DNA of 64,000 nt from Aquisalimonas sp. 2447 (GTDB lineage Bacteria > Pseudomonadota > Gammaproteobacteria > Nitrococcales > Aquisalimonadaceae). The stretch is taken from assembly GCF_012044895.1 (NCBI RefSeq), contig NZ_CP050695.1, positions 1,642,501-1,706,500 of the forward strand, written 5' to 3'. The notes under the pieces are model-generated. The model had not been told where the DNA came from. It did not search any database and saw only the letters and a list, made by a program, of their open reading frames with translations. Positions 26,845-36,696 of this stretch are shown piece after piece. The number at the start of each line of letters is the position of its first letter. Position 1 is the first letter of the stretch. The position numbers and the translations under genes were made by a program.

Positions 26845-27615
26845 TCCTCGTAGCCCGACACCACGGTGCAGCAGGACCAGGCTCAGCCCGCCGAGAAGGA
26901 GGATGAACAGGCCGATAATCGCATAGGCAAACCAGATGTTAATGTCTGACGTGCCGAGAAATCCATAACGAAACGCGTTGATCATGTAGAGAATCGGGTT
27001 CGCCATGGACACTCCCTGCCAGAACTCTGGCAGCATGCCGATGGAGTAGAAAACCCCGCCGAGATAAGTCAAGGGGGTGAGGACAAATGTGGGGATGATG
27101 GCGATATCATCGAACTTCTTCGCGAAAACCGCGTTGAGGAACCCACCCAGCGAGAATAGAACCGACGTCAGGAAAACCACCGAGATGATCACCAGCACAC
27201 TATGGATCTGCAGTGTGGTAAAGAAGCTCGCCACGATGGTGACAATCAAGCCGGTGAGCAAGCCGCGAGCCACACCCCCGGAGATGTATCCCAGAAGAAT
27301 GATAATGCTCGGCGTCGGGGAGACCATTAACTCTTCAATGTGGCGCTGGAACTTGGCGCCGAAAAACGAGGACACCACGTTGCCGTAGGAATTGGTGATC
27401 ACCGCGATCATGATGATCCCGGGCACGATGAAATCCATGTAGGTGTAGCCATCCATGGGACCGATCCGCGGCCCGATCAGATTGCCGAAGATCACGAAGT
27501 ACAGCGACATGGTGATCGCCGGCGGGAGCAGGGTCTGTGCCCAGATGCGGAGGAAGCGGTGCACTTCCTTGTGGGCGATGGTCTGCAGGGCAACCAGGGA
27601 CTGCTTCCAGTACAT
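26842..27615 (-). CDS. ABC-2 type transporter permease (YadH-like)
   Basis: A 257-residue membrane protein of the ABC-2 family with six predicted helices. The amphipathic N-terminus (QTIAHKEVHRFLRIW) and the family signature near FYSIGMLPEFWQGVSMANPILYMI are present. YadH and relatives form exporters with a YadG-type ATPase; substrates such as lipid, polysaccharide or drug are not established. The ATG at 27615 is the first that fits the family N-terminus. It follows its ATPase gene, 28 bases downstream of that gene's stop. Confidence 0.88.
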   Translation of the reverse strand: MYWKQSLVALQTIAHKEVHRFLRIWAQTLLPPAITMSLYFVIFGNLIGPRIGPMDGYTYMDFIVPGIIMIAVITNSYGNVVSSFFGAKFQRHIEELMVSPTPSIIILLGYISGGVARGLLTGLIVTIVASFFTTLQIHSVLVIISVVFLTSVLFSLGGFLNAVFAKKFDDIAIIPTFVLTPLTYLGGVFYSIGMLPEFWQGVSMANPILYMINAFRYGFLGTSDINIWFAYAIIGLFILLLGGLSLVLLHRGVGLRG

Positions 27616-27643
27616 GAAAAAGGGAACCTCTGGAGGTGGTGAC

Positions 27644-28612
27644 TCAGGCGCTTTCCGATTCCGATTCCGGTTGCGGCCGGGTCTCGTGCCCAGCGTCGGA
27701 GCTGCCAGTCTCGACCAGCCGAAGGAACAGTTCCTCCAGCCGGTTGGCCTTGTTGCGCATGCTGACCACGGTGATACCCCGCTCGCCCAGCGCGGCGAAC
27801 AGGTCGGTGAGCGACTGCTCGCTGGTGACCTCGACCTCCAGCCGCTGACGGTCCAGGTGTTCAATGGTGTAGCCGGGAATGTCGTGTGCACGCTGCAGCG
27901 GACCAGTGGCATCGAGGATGAAGGCATGGGTGTTGAGGCGATTGAGCAGTGCCTGGGTGCCCGTGTTCTCGATGATCCGCCCCTCGTCGATGATGGCGAT
28001 ACGCTCGCAGAGCGTCTCTGCCTCCTCGAGATAGTGCGTGGTCAGGATGATGGTGGTGCCGCGCTGGTTGATGTCCCGCAGGAACTCCCACATGGAACGA
28101 CGCAGTTCGATGTCCACTCCCGCGGTGGGCTCGTCGAGGATCAGCAGCGGCGGCTCGTGAACCAGAGCGCGGGCAATCATGAGGCGGCGTTTCATGCCAC
28201 CGGAGAGCGTCCTGGCGGCGTCCTTGCGCTTGTCCCAGAGTCCCAGCTTGCGCAAGTAGCGCTCGGCGCGCTGGCGGGCACGAGAGCGTGGAATGCCGTA
28301 GTATCCCGCCTGGTTGAGCACGATCTGCTCCACCGTCTCGAAGCCGTTGAAGTTGAACTCCTGGGGCACCAGGCCGAGCCGGGTCTTCGCCTCCCAGGGG
28401 TGGCGCGCCAGATCATGGCCGAAGATCTCGATGCGGCCGCCGGTGGCCGTCACCAGTGTACTGATGATGCCGATCAGCGTGGACTTGCCGGCCCCGTTGG
28501 GGCCCAGAAGGCCGAAGAAGTCGCCTTCACCAACGCCCAGACTGACGTCTCGCAGTGCGGTGACGCCGCCTTTGTAGGTCTTGTCCAGGTGCTGCACGGA
28601 AAGTGCGCTCAT
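27644..28612 (-). CDS. ABC transporter ATP-binding protein (YadG-like)
   Basis: A 322-residue ATPase. Walker A is GPNGAGKST, the Q-loop is LVPQEFNF, the signature LSGGMKRRLMIARAL, Walker B LLILDEPTAGVD and the switch His in TTHYLEEAE. The last 100 residues are a C-terminal extension found in DrrA/CcmA/YadG-like proteins. It forms an operon with the ABC-2 permease that follows. Confidence 0.92.
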   Translation of the reverse strand: MSALSVQHLDKTYKGGVTALRDVSLGVGEGDFFGLLGPNGAGKSTLIGIISTLVTATGGRIEIFGHDLARHPWEAKTRLGLVPQEFNFNGFETVEQIVLNQAGYYGIPRSRARQRAERYLRKLGLWDKRKDAARTLSGGMKRRLMIARALVHEPPLLILDEPTAGVDIELRRSMWEFLRDINQRGTTIILTTHYLEEAETLCERIAIIDEGRIIENTGTQALLNRLNTHAFILDATGPLQRAHDIPGYTIEHLDRQRLEVEVTSEQSLTDLFAALGERGITVVSMRNKANRLEELFLRLVETGSSDAGHETRPQPESESESA

Positions 28613-28956
28613 GATGCTGTTGCTGACCTTTCAGGAAGCATTGCCGCTGATGCCCCGGGGGCGGATTGGACCAGGTGGCGGCGGACACGCCCCGGTTCCG
28701 GAGCGGGAACCTGGCTGGAGAGGCGCGTAGGATAGCCGCCCCGACGGCGCAGCGGCAAGGCCGCCTGCTCCCGGGAAGAGACCCGGAGCAAAAAAATCAT
28801 GCGGTCTGATGGAACCTGCAGGATTCTCAGGCGTCACACCCCCTGAGTAGCCGCTGATCGTGCCGAAGTTTGACACGCTTCTATAACTGGCTGCTAAGCT
28901 TTAAAACTTTACGCGAGACTGGCCACACTAGGCCGCAATTGGGAGAAAGCCTGACT
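28613..28956. other. Intergenic region before the Gln-rich protein gene
   Basis: No coding region is seen in these 344 bases. The distal part has a TTGACA at 28870-28875 followed by A/T-rich DNA with TAAGCT at 28895-28900, at 19 bases spacing; this could be the promoter of the 28957 gene. A hairpin near 28767-28790 is followed by seven A, which does not make a terminator on the plus strand. The stretch also contains the promoter of the divergent ABC operon. Confidence 0.35.
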
Positions 28957-29538
28957 ATGCGAACTCAGATGATTGGAACCGGGGCGCTGCGAGCCCTCGT
29001 TGCTGTTGCTGCACTTGCCTTTACCGGCAGTGCGGTGGCGCAGCTTGAAGGGGGTCAAGGTGGCCAGGAAGGCGGCCCGCAGATGGAGCTCCAGCAGATC
29101 CAGCAGCGGCTGGCGGAAGTTCAGCAGCAGGCGCTCGAGGACAACCCCGGTCTGGAGGCTCAGCGCGATGAGCTGGAGGATCTGGTGGTCCGCAAGATGG
29201 AAGAGGCCGGTTATGATCCGGACTCCAGCATGGAAACCCTGGAGAACGTCCAGGGCCAGATCCAGGACGAGAGCCTGTCCGACGAGGAGCGCCAGCAGAT
29301 GCTGCAGGAAGCCCAGCAGGCGCAGCAGGATCTTCAGGAAGCGCAACAGGTCGCCATGCAGGATGACGAAGTCGTGGAGGCACAGCAGGCCTTCCAGGAC
29401 GATCTCATGGATGCCATGCGGGACATCGAGCCCGACACCGATGAAATGATCGAAGACTTCCAGCGCATTCAGGAAGAAATGCAGGGAGGCATGGGTGGCC
29501 AAGGCGGCCAGGGCGGCGGCGGTATGGCACCCCAGTAA
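28957..29538 (+). CDS. Secreted Gln/Glu-rich coiled-coil protein
   Basis: A 193-residue exported protein with signal peptide ending at GSAVAQ (about residue 25). The mature part is almost entirely helical and very rich in Gln, Glu, Asp and Met (QQIQQRLAEVQQQALEDNPG, ERQQMLQEAQQAQQDLQEA). It has Gly-rich ends (GGQGGQEGG and GGQGGQGGGG). It resembles exported proteins of the DUF4168 or Spy/CpxP kind only in general composition; no family is certain. GGGAGAAAG precedes the ATG, and a rho-independent terminator follows closely, so it is a single-gene unit. Confidence 0.7.
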   Translation: MRTQMIGTGALRALVAVAALAFTGSAVAQLEGGQGGQEGGPQMELQQIQQRLAEVQQQALEDNPGLEAQRDELEDLVVRKMEEAGYDPDSSMETLENVQGQIQDESLSDEERQQMLQEAQQAQQDLQEAQQVAMQDDEVVEAQQAFQDDLMDAMRDIEPDTDEMIEDFQRIQEEMQGGMGGQGGQGGGGMAPQ

Positions 29539-29558
29539 CCCTCACCGTGCTCTTCGAG

Positions 29559-29593
29559 ACCCGGGTCAGGCGTTGCCGGCCCGGGTTTTTTTT
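29559..29593 (+). terminator. Rho-independent terminator after the Gln-rich gene
   Basis: ACCCGGG (29559-29565) and CCCGGGT (29580-29586) form the stem, with a G/C-rich 14-base loop able to pair further, followed by a run of eight T. It lies 20 bases after the stop at 29538. Confidence 0.8.
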
Positions 29594-29623
29594 GCCTGTC
29601 GGTGTCGCTGAGCCTTCCCGGGG

Positions 29624-29651
29624 TTGAAAAAGTCCGAAATCGGACTATCCT
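29624..29651 (+). promoter_or_regulatory. Promoter with an operator palindrome inside the spacer
   Basis: TTGAAA (29624-29629) and TATCCT (29646-29651) are 16 bases apart. The spacer holds a 7-2-7 perfect inverted repeat AGTCCGA-AA-TCGGACT (29631-29646). A repressor bound here would block RNA polymerase. The cognate regulator is not in the neighbourhood and cannot be named. Confidence 0.55.
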
Positions 29652-29686
29652 GTTGGTGAACATTCACCGAGCAGGAGCAACAGGCA

Positions 29687-30649
29687 ATGGGTGGTCGACT
29701 GATCGACGGGCAATGGTATACGCAGGGTTACGAGCCGGACAACAAGGGGCGATTCGTGCGCCAGGAGTCCGTGTTCAGGGAGCGCACCGTGGACGCCCCC
29801 GGCGAACGCTTCCGCCCGGAGGCGCAGCGGTACCACTTGTATGTTTCCTACGCCTGTCCCTGGGCGCACCGGATTCTGATCATGCGGCGGCTCAAGGGGC
29901 TGGAGTCGGCTATTTCCGTCTCCGTGGTGCACCCGCTGATGCTGGATGACGGTTGGGAATTCCGGGACTACCCCGGCAGCACCGGGGATCCCGTGCACCA
30001 GGCGCGGTATCTGCGGGATGTCTATGTGGCTGCGGATTCCGCCTTCACGGGACGGGTGACCGTGCCGCTGTTGTGGGATCGCCGCGAGGGCACCATCGTC
30101 AACAATGAATCCCGTGAGCTATTGCGGATGCTGGACCACGACTGGAACGCGGTGGCCACCGATGCGACGGACTTTGCGCCGGCAAACCTGATCGACGCGG
30201 TGGATCACACCATCGATGCCATCTACGAGCCGGTGAACAATGGCGTGTACAAGTGCGGCTTCGCCCAGTCCCAGGAGGCCTACGACGAGGCCGCCGACGC
30301 CCTCTACGCGGCCCTGGATCACTGGGACACGGTGCTGGGCGAGCAGCGATTCCTTTGCGGTGACCGCGTCACCGAGGCGGACATCTGCCTGTTCACCACG
30401 CTGGTCCGGTTCGACCCGGTGTACTCGGTGCATTTCAAGTGCTCCCAGCGCCGGATCATGGATTACCCGAACCTGCTGAACTACCTCCGGGATCTCTACC
30501 AGCGTCCGGCGTTCCGTGAAACCACCAACATGGATCATATCCGGCAGCACTATTACCGCAGCCACGGCTTCATCAACCCCACCGGTATCGTGGCCCGTGC
30601 GCCGATGGTGGATCTGGACGCCCCTCACGGTCGGGAACGCTTTGGCTGA
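29687..30649 (+). CDS. Glutathionyl-hydroquinone reductase (YqjG/Xi-class GST)
   Basis: A 320-residue Xi-class glutathione transferase that reduces glutathionyl-hydroquinones with GSH. The catalytic cysteine is in YVSYACPWAHRILIMRRLKG (near residue 61), followed by HPLMLDDGWEF and the C-terminal helical domain with EADICLFTTLVRFDPVYSVHFKC, all diagnostic. It acts in detoxification of quinones. The gene has its own promoter containing an operator palindrome, so it is probably induced by an electrophile. Confidence 0.92.
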   Translation: MGGRLIDGQWYTQGYEPDNKGRFVRQESVFRERTVDAPGERFRPEAQRYHLYVSYACPWAHRILIMRRLKGLESAISVSVVHPLMLDDGWEFRDYPGSTGDPVHQARYLRDVYVAADSAFTGRVTVPLLWDRREGTIVNNESRELLRMLDHDWNAVATDATDFAPANLIDAVDHTIDAIYEPVNNGVYKCGFAQSQEAYDEAADALYAALDHWDTVLGEQRFLCGDRVTEADICLFTTLVRFDPVYSVHFKCSQRRIMDYPNLLNYLRDLYQRPAFRETTNMDHIRQHYYRSHGFINPTGIVARAPMVDLDAPHGRERFG

Positions 30650-30727
30650 CCAGCCAGAGGCCCCGGGAGCCGCCCGGCGGCTCCGGGGCGCAACGGTCTG
30701 GTAACGGCCACGGGCGGGCAAGGGGAC

Positions 30728-31561
30728 TCAGTCGGCTTCGTTGAAGTCGGCGTCTTCGCCTTCGACAAACAGCAGGGGGTCCACCGCCTCGCCATTGAGG
30801 TAGACCGTCCAGTGCAGGTGCGGACCGGTGACCCGGCCCGTGGCGCCCACGGTGCCGATGCGCTCGCCCCGTTCCACGCGGTCACCGTTGGCCACGTCGA
30901 TGTCCTGCATGTGGCAGTACATGGTCACGAAGCCGCCGCCATGGTCGACAAAGACGGTCTTGCCGTTGAAGAAATATTCCCCGGTCTCGATGACCTCGCC
31001 GCTGGCTGCCGAGCCGATGGGAGTCCCCGGATCGTTGGCGATGTCCAGTCCGTTGTGCGGGTTACGCGGCTGATCGTTGAAATAGCGCCGCAGGCCGAAG
31101 GGGCTGGTAAACCGCCCCTCCACCGGGAGCTCCAGCTGCAGGCTCGCCGGCTCGCCGTCACTGCGGGTATCCCGGGCTCTCTGGATCTCCGCGTGTTCCC
31201 TGCGGATGCGCTCAAGGGTCTCTTCGCCGGGACTGACCTGTTCGTCGTCGTCCAGGGTGATGCGCTGCTCGGCGTACTCGCGGTGTTCGATGGTGAATTC
31301 CACGGCCCCGTCTTCGATGTGGACTGCGGTGGTGCCGGTTTCTGCATCCAGTCCAATCCCCACCACCGCGTGCCAGTGCCCCTGGTGATCCACCACCAGG
31401 ACCGGACGCTCGTCATGGTGGGCGGTGGGCCGCGCTTCGTCGGATGGCGTCCCCAGGTCGACCACGGCGACACCCCCGGGGACCGGCCGGTGCTCGGGCA
31501 CGGTGGCGAGGAGATGTCCCGGGATCAGCCCCAGTACCAGGGCCAGGATCATGGCTCTCAT
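30728..31561 (-). CDS. Exported M23-family metalloendopeptidase
   Basis: A 277-residue periplasmic protein with signal peptide MRAMILALVLGLIPGHLLA. The C-terminal LytM/M23 domain has the zinc ligands in NPHNGLDIA (His and Asp) and HLHW (His-x-His near residue 255), so it should be active and cut peptide cross-links in peptidoglycan. The first 150 residues are a less conserved N-terminal domain. It overlaps xseA by four bases (ATGA), an arrangement seen in related genomes. Confidence 0.9.
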   Translation of the reverse strand: MRAMILALVLGLIPGHLLATVPEHRPVPGGVAVVDLGTPSDEARPTAHHDERPVLVVDHQGHWHAVVGIGLDAETGTTAVHIEDGAVEFTIEHREYAEQRITLDDDEQVSPGEETLERIRREHAEIQRARDTRSDGEPASLQLELPVEGRFTSPFGLRRYFNDQPRNPHNGLDIANDPGTPIGSAASGEVIETGEYFFNGKTVFVDHGGGFVTMYCHMQDIDVANGDRVERGERIGTVGATGRVTGPHLHWTVYLNGEAVDPLLFVEGEDADFNEAD

Positions 31562-32943
31562 GGCGATGCGTCCTCGTCGTGGATGGCTTCAACACGGCAT
31601 TCCAGTCGACCCTGTGCCAGCCGCGCGGTCAATGGATCGCCGGGTTGTACATCGCCGGCGTTGCGGACCACGGCGCCGTTGTCGGGTCGCTGGATGATTG
31701 CGTAACCGCGGCTGACGGTGGCCAGCGGGCTGACCGTCTCCAGGGTGCGGGCCAGGGCCCCCAGGCGCTCCCGACGGCGCTGGAGTTCACGTCGCTGCGC
31801 GCCTTCCAGGCGCTGTTGCAGTTCCCGGGTCCGTTCCACGCCCTGGCGGATGGCCCATCGGGGGGAACCTGTGTAAAGCCGCTGGCGTGCCTGACCCAGA
31901 CGCGTGCGGCGAAGGTGCTGGCCGGTCCGCCACGCCTGGCGCAGGCGTCCGTCGAGCTCGTCCAGGCGCTGCGCGTGATCGCGCAGGCGTCGCCCGGGAT
32001 GCTGCTGTCGCAGCCGGGTGAGCAGGTGGTCGAGGCGCTGTCTGGCGCTGCCCAGGTGCTGCTGCTGGAGCCAGGTGAGGCGGTCCGACAGCGCCTGAAA
32101 CTGGCGCCGCCAGGCGGCGCCGTCGGGACTGAGCAGCTCGGCGGCGGCGGACGGGGTCGGTGCGCGCTGGTCGGCAACCAGGTCGGCGATGGTGACATCC
32201 ACCTCGTGGCCGACACCGCTGACCACCGGGATGGGGCAGGCCGCAATCGCCCGCGCCAGGGCCTCGTCGTTGAATGGCCATAGATCCTCCAGTGAGCCAC
32301 CGCCGCGGGTGACCAGCAAGACGTCGGCATCGCCGCGCCGGGCAGCCTTCTCAAGCATCTGCCTGATTTCCGAGGCGGCATCCCGTCCCTGCACCGGCAC
32401 CGGATAGATCATGACGGGGAGCGCCGGAAAGCGGCGCGCCAGGACTTGGAGGACGTCCCGGATAGCTGCGCCTGAAGGGGAGGTGATGACTCCAATGCGA
32501 CGCGGCAGGGCCGGCAGCGGCCGCTTGCGCTCCTCGGCGAACAGGCCTTCGGCCTCCAGCTTGTGCCGCAATTCCTCGAACTGGCGCCGCAGGGCGCCGT
32601 CGCCGGCCTCTTCCATGCTTTCGACGATCAGCTGGTAGTCGCCCCGGGGTTCATACAGGCTGATCCGTCCGCGCACCAGCACCTGCTGGCCGTTTTCCGG
32701 GGGGAAGCGGACCAGACGATTGCGCTGGCGGAACATGGCGCAGCGGATCTGGGCACGCTGGTCCTTGAGGCTGAAGTACCAGTGTCCGGAGGCGGGTTGT
32801 GCCAGGTTCGACAGCTCCCCCTCCACCCAGACCGCCGGCAGTCCGCTCTCCAGGAGTTCGCGCACCTCGCGGTTGAGCCGCGAGACGGTCAGGACCGGCC
32901 GTTCATCGGTGTTGTTACGGGATTCGGGCACTTGCATGGCCAA
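31558..32943 (-). CDS. xseA: Exodeoxyribonuclease VII large subunit
   Basis: A 461-residue subunit of exonuclease VII, which degrades single-stranded DNA from both ends. The N-terminal OB domain is seen (VSRLNREVRELLESGLPAVWVEGELSN), then GRISLYEPRGDYQLIVESM, the catalytic region IGVITSPSGAAIRD and VLLVTRGGGSLEDLWPFN, and a long coiled-coil C-terminus rich in Arg, Gln and Leu. xseB is not in the window. ATG at 32943 is used, with another two codons downstream. Confidence 0.95.
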   Translation of the reverse strand: MAMQVPESRNNTDERPVLTVSRLNREVRELLESGLPAVWVEGELSNLAQPASGHWYFSLKDQRAQIRCAMFRQRNRLVRFPPENGQQVLVRGRISLYEPRGDYQLIVESMEEAGDGALRRQFEELRHKLEAEGLFAEERKRPLPALPRRIGVITSPSGAAIRDVLQVLARRFPALPVMIYPVPVQGRDAASEIRQMLEKAARRGDADVLLVTRGGGSLEDLWPFNDEALARAIAACPIPVVSGVGHEVDVTIADLVADQRAPTPSAAAELLSPDGAAWRRQFQALSDRLTWLQQQHLGSARQRLDHLLTRLRQQHPGRRLRDHAQRLDELDGRLRQAWRTGQHLRRTRLGQARQRLYTGSPRWAIRQGVERTRELQQRLEGAQRRELQRRRERLGALARTLETVSPLATVSRGYAIIQRPDNGAVVRNAGDVQPGDPLTARLAQGRLECRVEAIHDEDASP

Positions 32944-32959
32944 TGACTGTTGTCCGTGA

Positions 32960-34531
<1,572 letters not shown>

Positions 34532-34541
34532 TCCACCCCGT

Positions 34542-34574
34542 CGCGCCGCCCAACCGGGCGGCGCGTTCGTTTCG
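34542..34574 (+). terminator. Hairpin between guaB and guaA
   Basis: CGCGCCGCCC and GGGCGGCGCG form a perfect ten-pair stem with loop AACC, followed by the T-containing TTCGTTTCG. It may reduce read-through or stabilise the guaB message; a full terminator is uncertain because the T-run is interrupted. Confidence 0.5.
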
Positions 34575-34595
34575 ATTCTGCCGTTGGAACCCGTC

Positions 34596-36173
34596 ATGGC
34601 CCAGGACATTCACGCTGAACGCATTCTCATTCTCGATTTCGGCTCCCAGTACACCCAGCTCATTGCCCGCCGTGTCCGCGAAGCAGGCGTCTACTGCGAG
34701 ATCTACGCCTGTGATTGCGATCCGGAGGCAATCCGCACCTTTGCTCCCAGTGGCGTGATTCTCTCGGGCGGGCCTGAATCGGTGACCTTCAGCGAGACGC
34801 CTCGCATTCCCGCGCCGGTGTTCGAGCTGGGTGTGCCACTGCTGGGCATCTGCTATGGCATGCAGGCCATGGCGTCGCAGTTGGGTGGCACCGTGCAGCC
34901 ATCGTCGCACAAGGAATTCGGCTTTGCCCGGGTGCGGGCGCGTGGCCACTCCCGGCTGCTCCGGGACATCGAGGATCACACCACGCCGGAAGGCTACGGC
35001 ATGCTGGATGTGTGGATGAGCCACGGTGACCGGGTGACCGAACCTCCGGAGGGGTTCAAGTGCATTGCCAGCAACGACGCTGCACCGGTGGCCGGCATCG
35101 GCGACGACCAGCGGCTCTGGTACGGCGTGCAGTTCCACCCGGAGGTGACCCATACGGTCCAGGGACAGCGCATTCTGACCCGTTTCGTGCGCGAACTCTG
35201 CGGCTGCAGCGGCAACTGGACGCCGGGCAACATTATTGACGACAGCATCGCCCGCATCCGCGAGCAGGTGGGCAGTGACAAGGTGCTCCTGGGTTTGTCG
35301 GGCGGGGTGGACTCCTCGGTGGTGGCGGCGCTGCTGCACCGGGCTATCGGTGATCAGCTCACCTGCGTGTTCGTGGACAACGGGCTCTTGCGCCTGGGTG
35401 AAGGCGATCATGTCATGGCCACCTTCGCCAGGCACATGGGTGTCAACGTCATCCGCGTGGATGCCGAGAACCGCTTCCTCAAGGCGCTGGCCGGTGTCAG
35501 TGATCCGGAGCAGAAGCGCAAGATCATCGGCAACATGTTCATCGACGTGTTCGACGACGAAGCCGAGAAGATCACCGACGTCAGCTGGCTGGCCCAGGGC
35601 ACCATCTACCCGGACGTGATCGAGTCCGCCGGCGCCGCCACCGGCAAGGCCCACGTCATCAAGTCCCACCACAATGTGGGCGGCCTGCCGGACAAGATGA
35701 ACCTCAAACTCATCGAGCCCCTGCGGGAGCTGTTCAAGGACGAGGTGCGCCGTATCGGTGTCGAGCTCGGGCTGCCCTACGACATGGTGCACCGTCACCC
35801 GTTCCCCGGGCCGGGCCTGGGTGTCCGTATCCTCGGCGAGATCCGCAAGGCGTATACCGACCCGCTGCGCCGGGCCGACGCGATTTTCATCGAGGAGCTG
35901 TGGAAGCATGATCTCTACAACAAGGTGAGCCAGGCGTTTGCCGTCTACATGCCGGTGAAGTCCGTGGGCGTTACCGGCGACGGGCGCCGCTACGAGCACG
36001 TGATCGCCCTGCGCGCCGTGGAGACCATCGATTTCATGACCGCCCGCTGGGCGCATCTGCCCTACGAGTTCCTGGACCACGTCAGCCGCCGTATCATCAA
36101 CGAGATCGAAGGCATCTCCCGTGTGGTCTACGACATTTCCGGCAAGCCGCCGGCAACCATCGAGTGGGAATGA
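34596..36173 (+). CDS. guaA: GMP synthase (glutamine-hydrolysing)
   Basis: A 525-residue enzyme making GMP from XMP, ATP and glutamine. The class I amidotransferase domain occupies the first 200 residues with the nucleophile in LLGICYGMQ and the His/Glu pair in QFHPEVTHT. The ATP-pyrophosphatase domain begins with the P-loop [16 protein letters not shown], and the C-terminal dimerisation domain ends with the conserved KPPATIEWE. The ATG at 34596 gives exactly the length of the E. coli protein; a TTG at 34584 is unlikely. Confidence 0.97.
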   Translation: MAQDIHAERILILDFGSQYTQLIARRVREAGVYCEIYACDCDPEAIRTFAPSGVILSGGPESVTFSETPRIPAPVFELGVPLLGICYGMQAMASQLGGTVQPSSHKEFGFARVRARGHSRLLRDIEDHTTPEGYGMLDVWMSHGDRVTEPPEGFKCIASNDAAPVAGIGDDQRLWYGVQFHPEVTHTVQGQRILTRFVRELCGCSGNWTPGNIIDDSIARIREQVGSDKVLLGLSGGVDSSVVAALLHRAIGDQLTCVFVDNGLLRLGEGDHVMATFARHMGVNVIRVDAENRFLKALAGVSDPEQKRKIIGNMFIDVFDDEAEKITDVSWLAQGTIYPDVIESAGAATGKAHVIKSHHNVGGLPDKMNLKLIEPLRELFKDEVRRIGVELGLPYDMVHRHPFPGPGLGVRILGEIRKAYTDPLRRADAIFIEELWKHDLYNKVSQAFAVYMPVKSVGVTGDGRRYEHVIALRAVETIDFMTARWAHLPYEFLDHVSRRIINEIEGISRVVYDISGKPPATIEWE

Positions 36174-36186
36174 CGGCGCCGTCCCC

Positions 36187-36666
36187 ATGAGCAGCGGCGT
36201 GCAGGCGGAGGATCAGCACGAGCAGGACCGGCACTGGATGGAGCAGGCCCTGCTCGAGGCGCGCCGTGCCGAGGCGGCGGGGGAGGTGCCGGTGGGCGCG
36301 GTGCTGGTCCGTGACGGCGGTGTGCTGGCGCGGGGCTGGAATCACCCCATCGGGGCGGCGGACCCCACCGTGCATGCTGAAATCCACGCCCTGCGGGCGG
36401 CGTCGTCCCGGGCGGGCAACTACCGGCTCACCGGAACCACGCTGTATGTGACGCTGGAGCCCTGCGTCATGTGTGTCGGCGCCCTGGTGCATGCCCGCGT
36501 CGCCCGTCTGGTCTTTGCAGCCAGCGAGCCGCGAACCGGCGCGGTGGAGAGCTGCTTCCGGCTACTGGAGCCCGGGCTGCATAATCATGACGTCATCTGG
36601 CAGGGTGGTGTGCTTGCCGAGGAGAGCGCCGAACTCCTGCGTGGATTCTTTCGCTCAAGGCGCTGA
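36187..36666 (+). CDS. tadA: tRNA-specific adenosine deaminase
   Basis: A 159-residue deaminase turning A34 of tRNA-Arg(ACG) into inosine. The zinc site is HAE (TVHAEIHALR) plus PCVMCVGALVHARV, and the VPVGAVLV strand lies upstream. The ATG at 36187 is 13 bases after guaA, the usual gene order in many gammaproteobacteria. A longer in-frame reading upstream would overlap guaA and is not used. Confidence 0.95.
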   Translation: MSSGVQAEDQHEQDRHWMEQALLEARRAEAAGEVPVGAVLVRDGGVLARGWNHPIGAADPTVHAEIHALRAASSRAGNYRLTGTTLYVTLEPCVMCVGALVHARVARLVFAASEPRTGAVESCFRLLEPGLHNHDVIWQGGVLAEESAELLRGFFRSRR

Positions 36667-36696
36667 AGACAATACCGCACGCAGTCCGGCAATGGC

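Noticed and set aside
28767-28797. Terminator hairpin
   Set aside because: The hairpin is followed by A on the plus strand and preceded by T on the minus strand, so it does not have the terminator layout in either direction.
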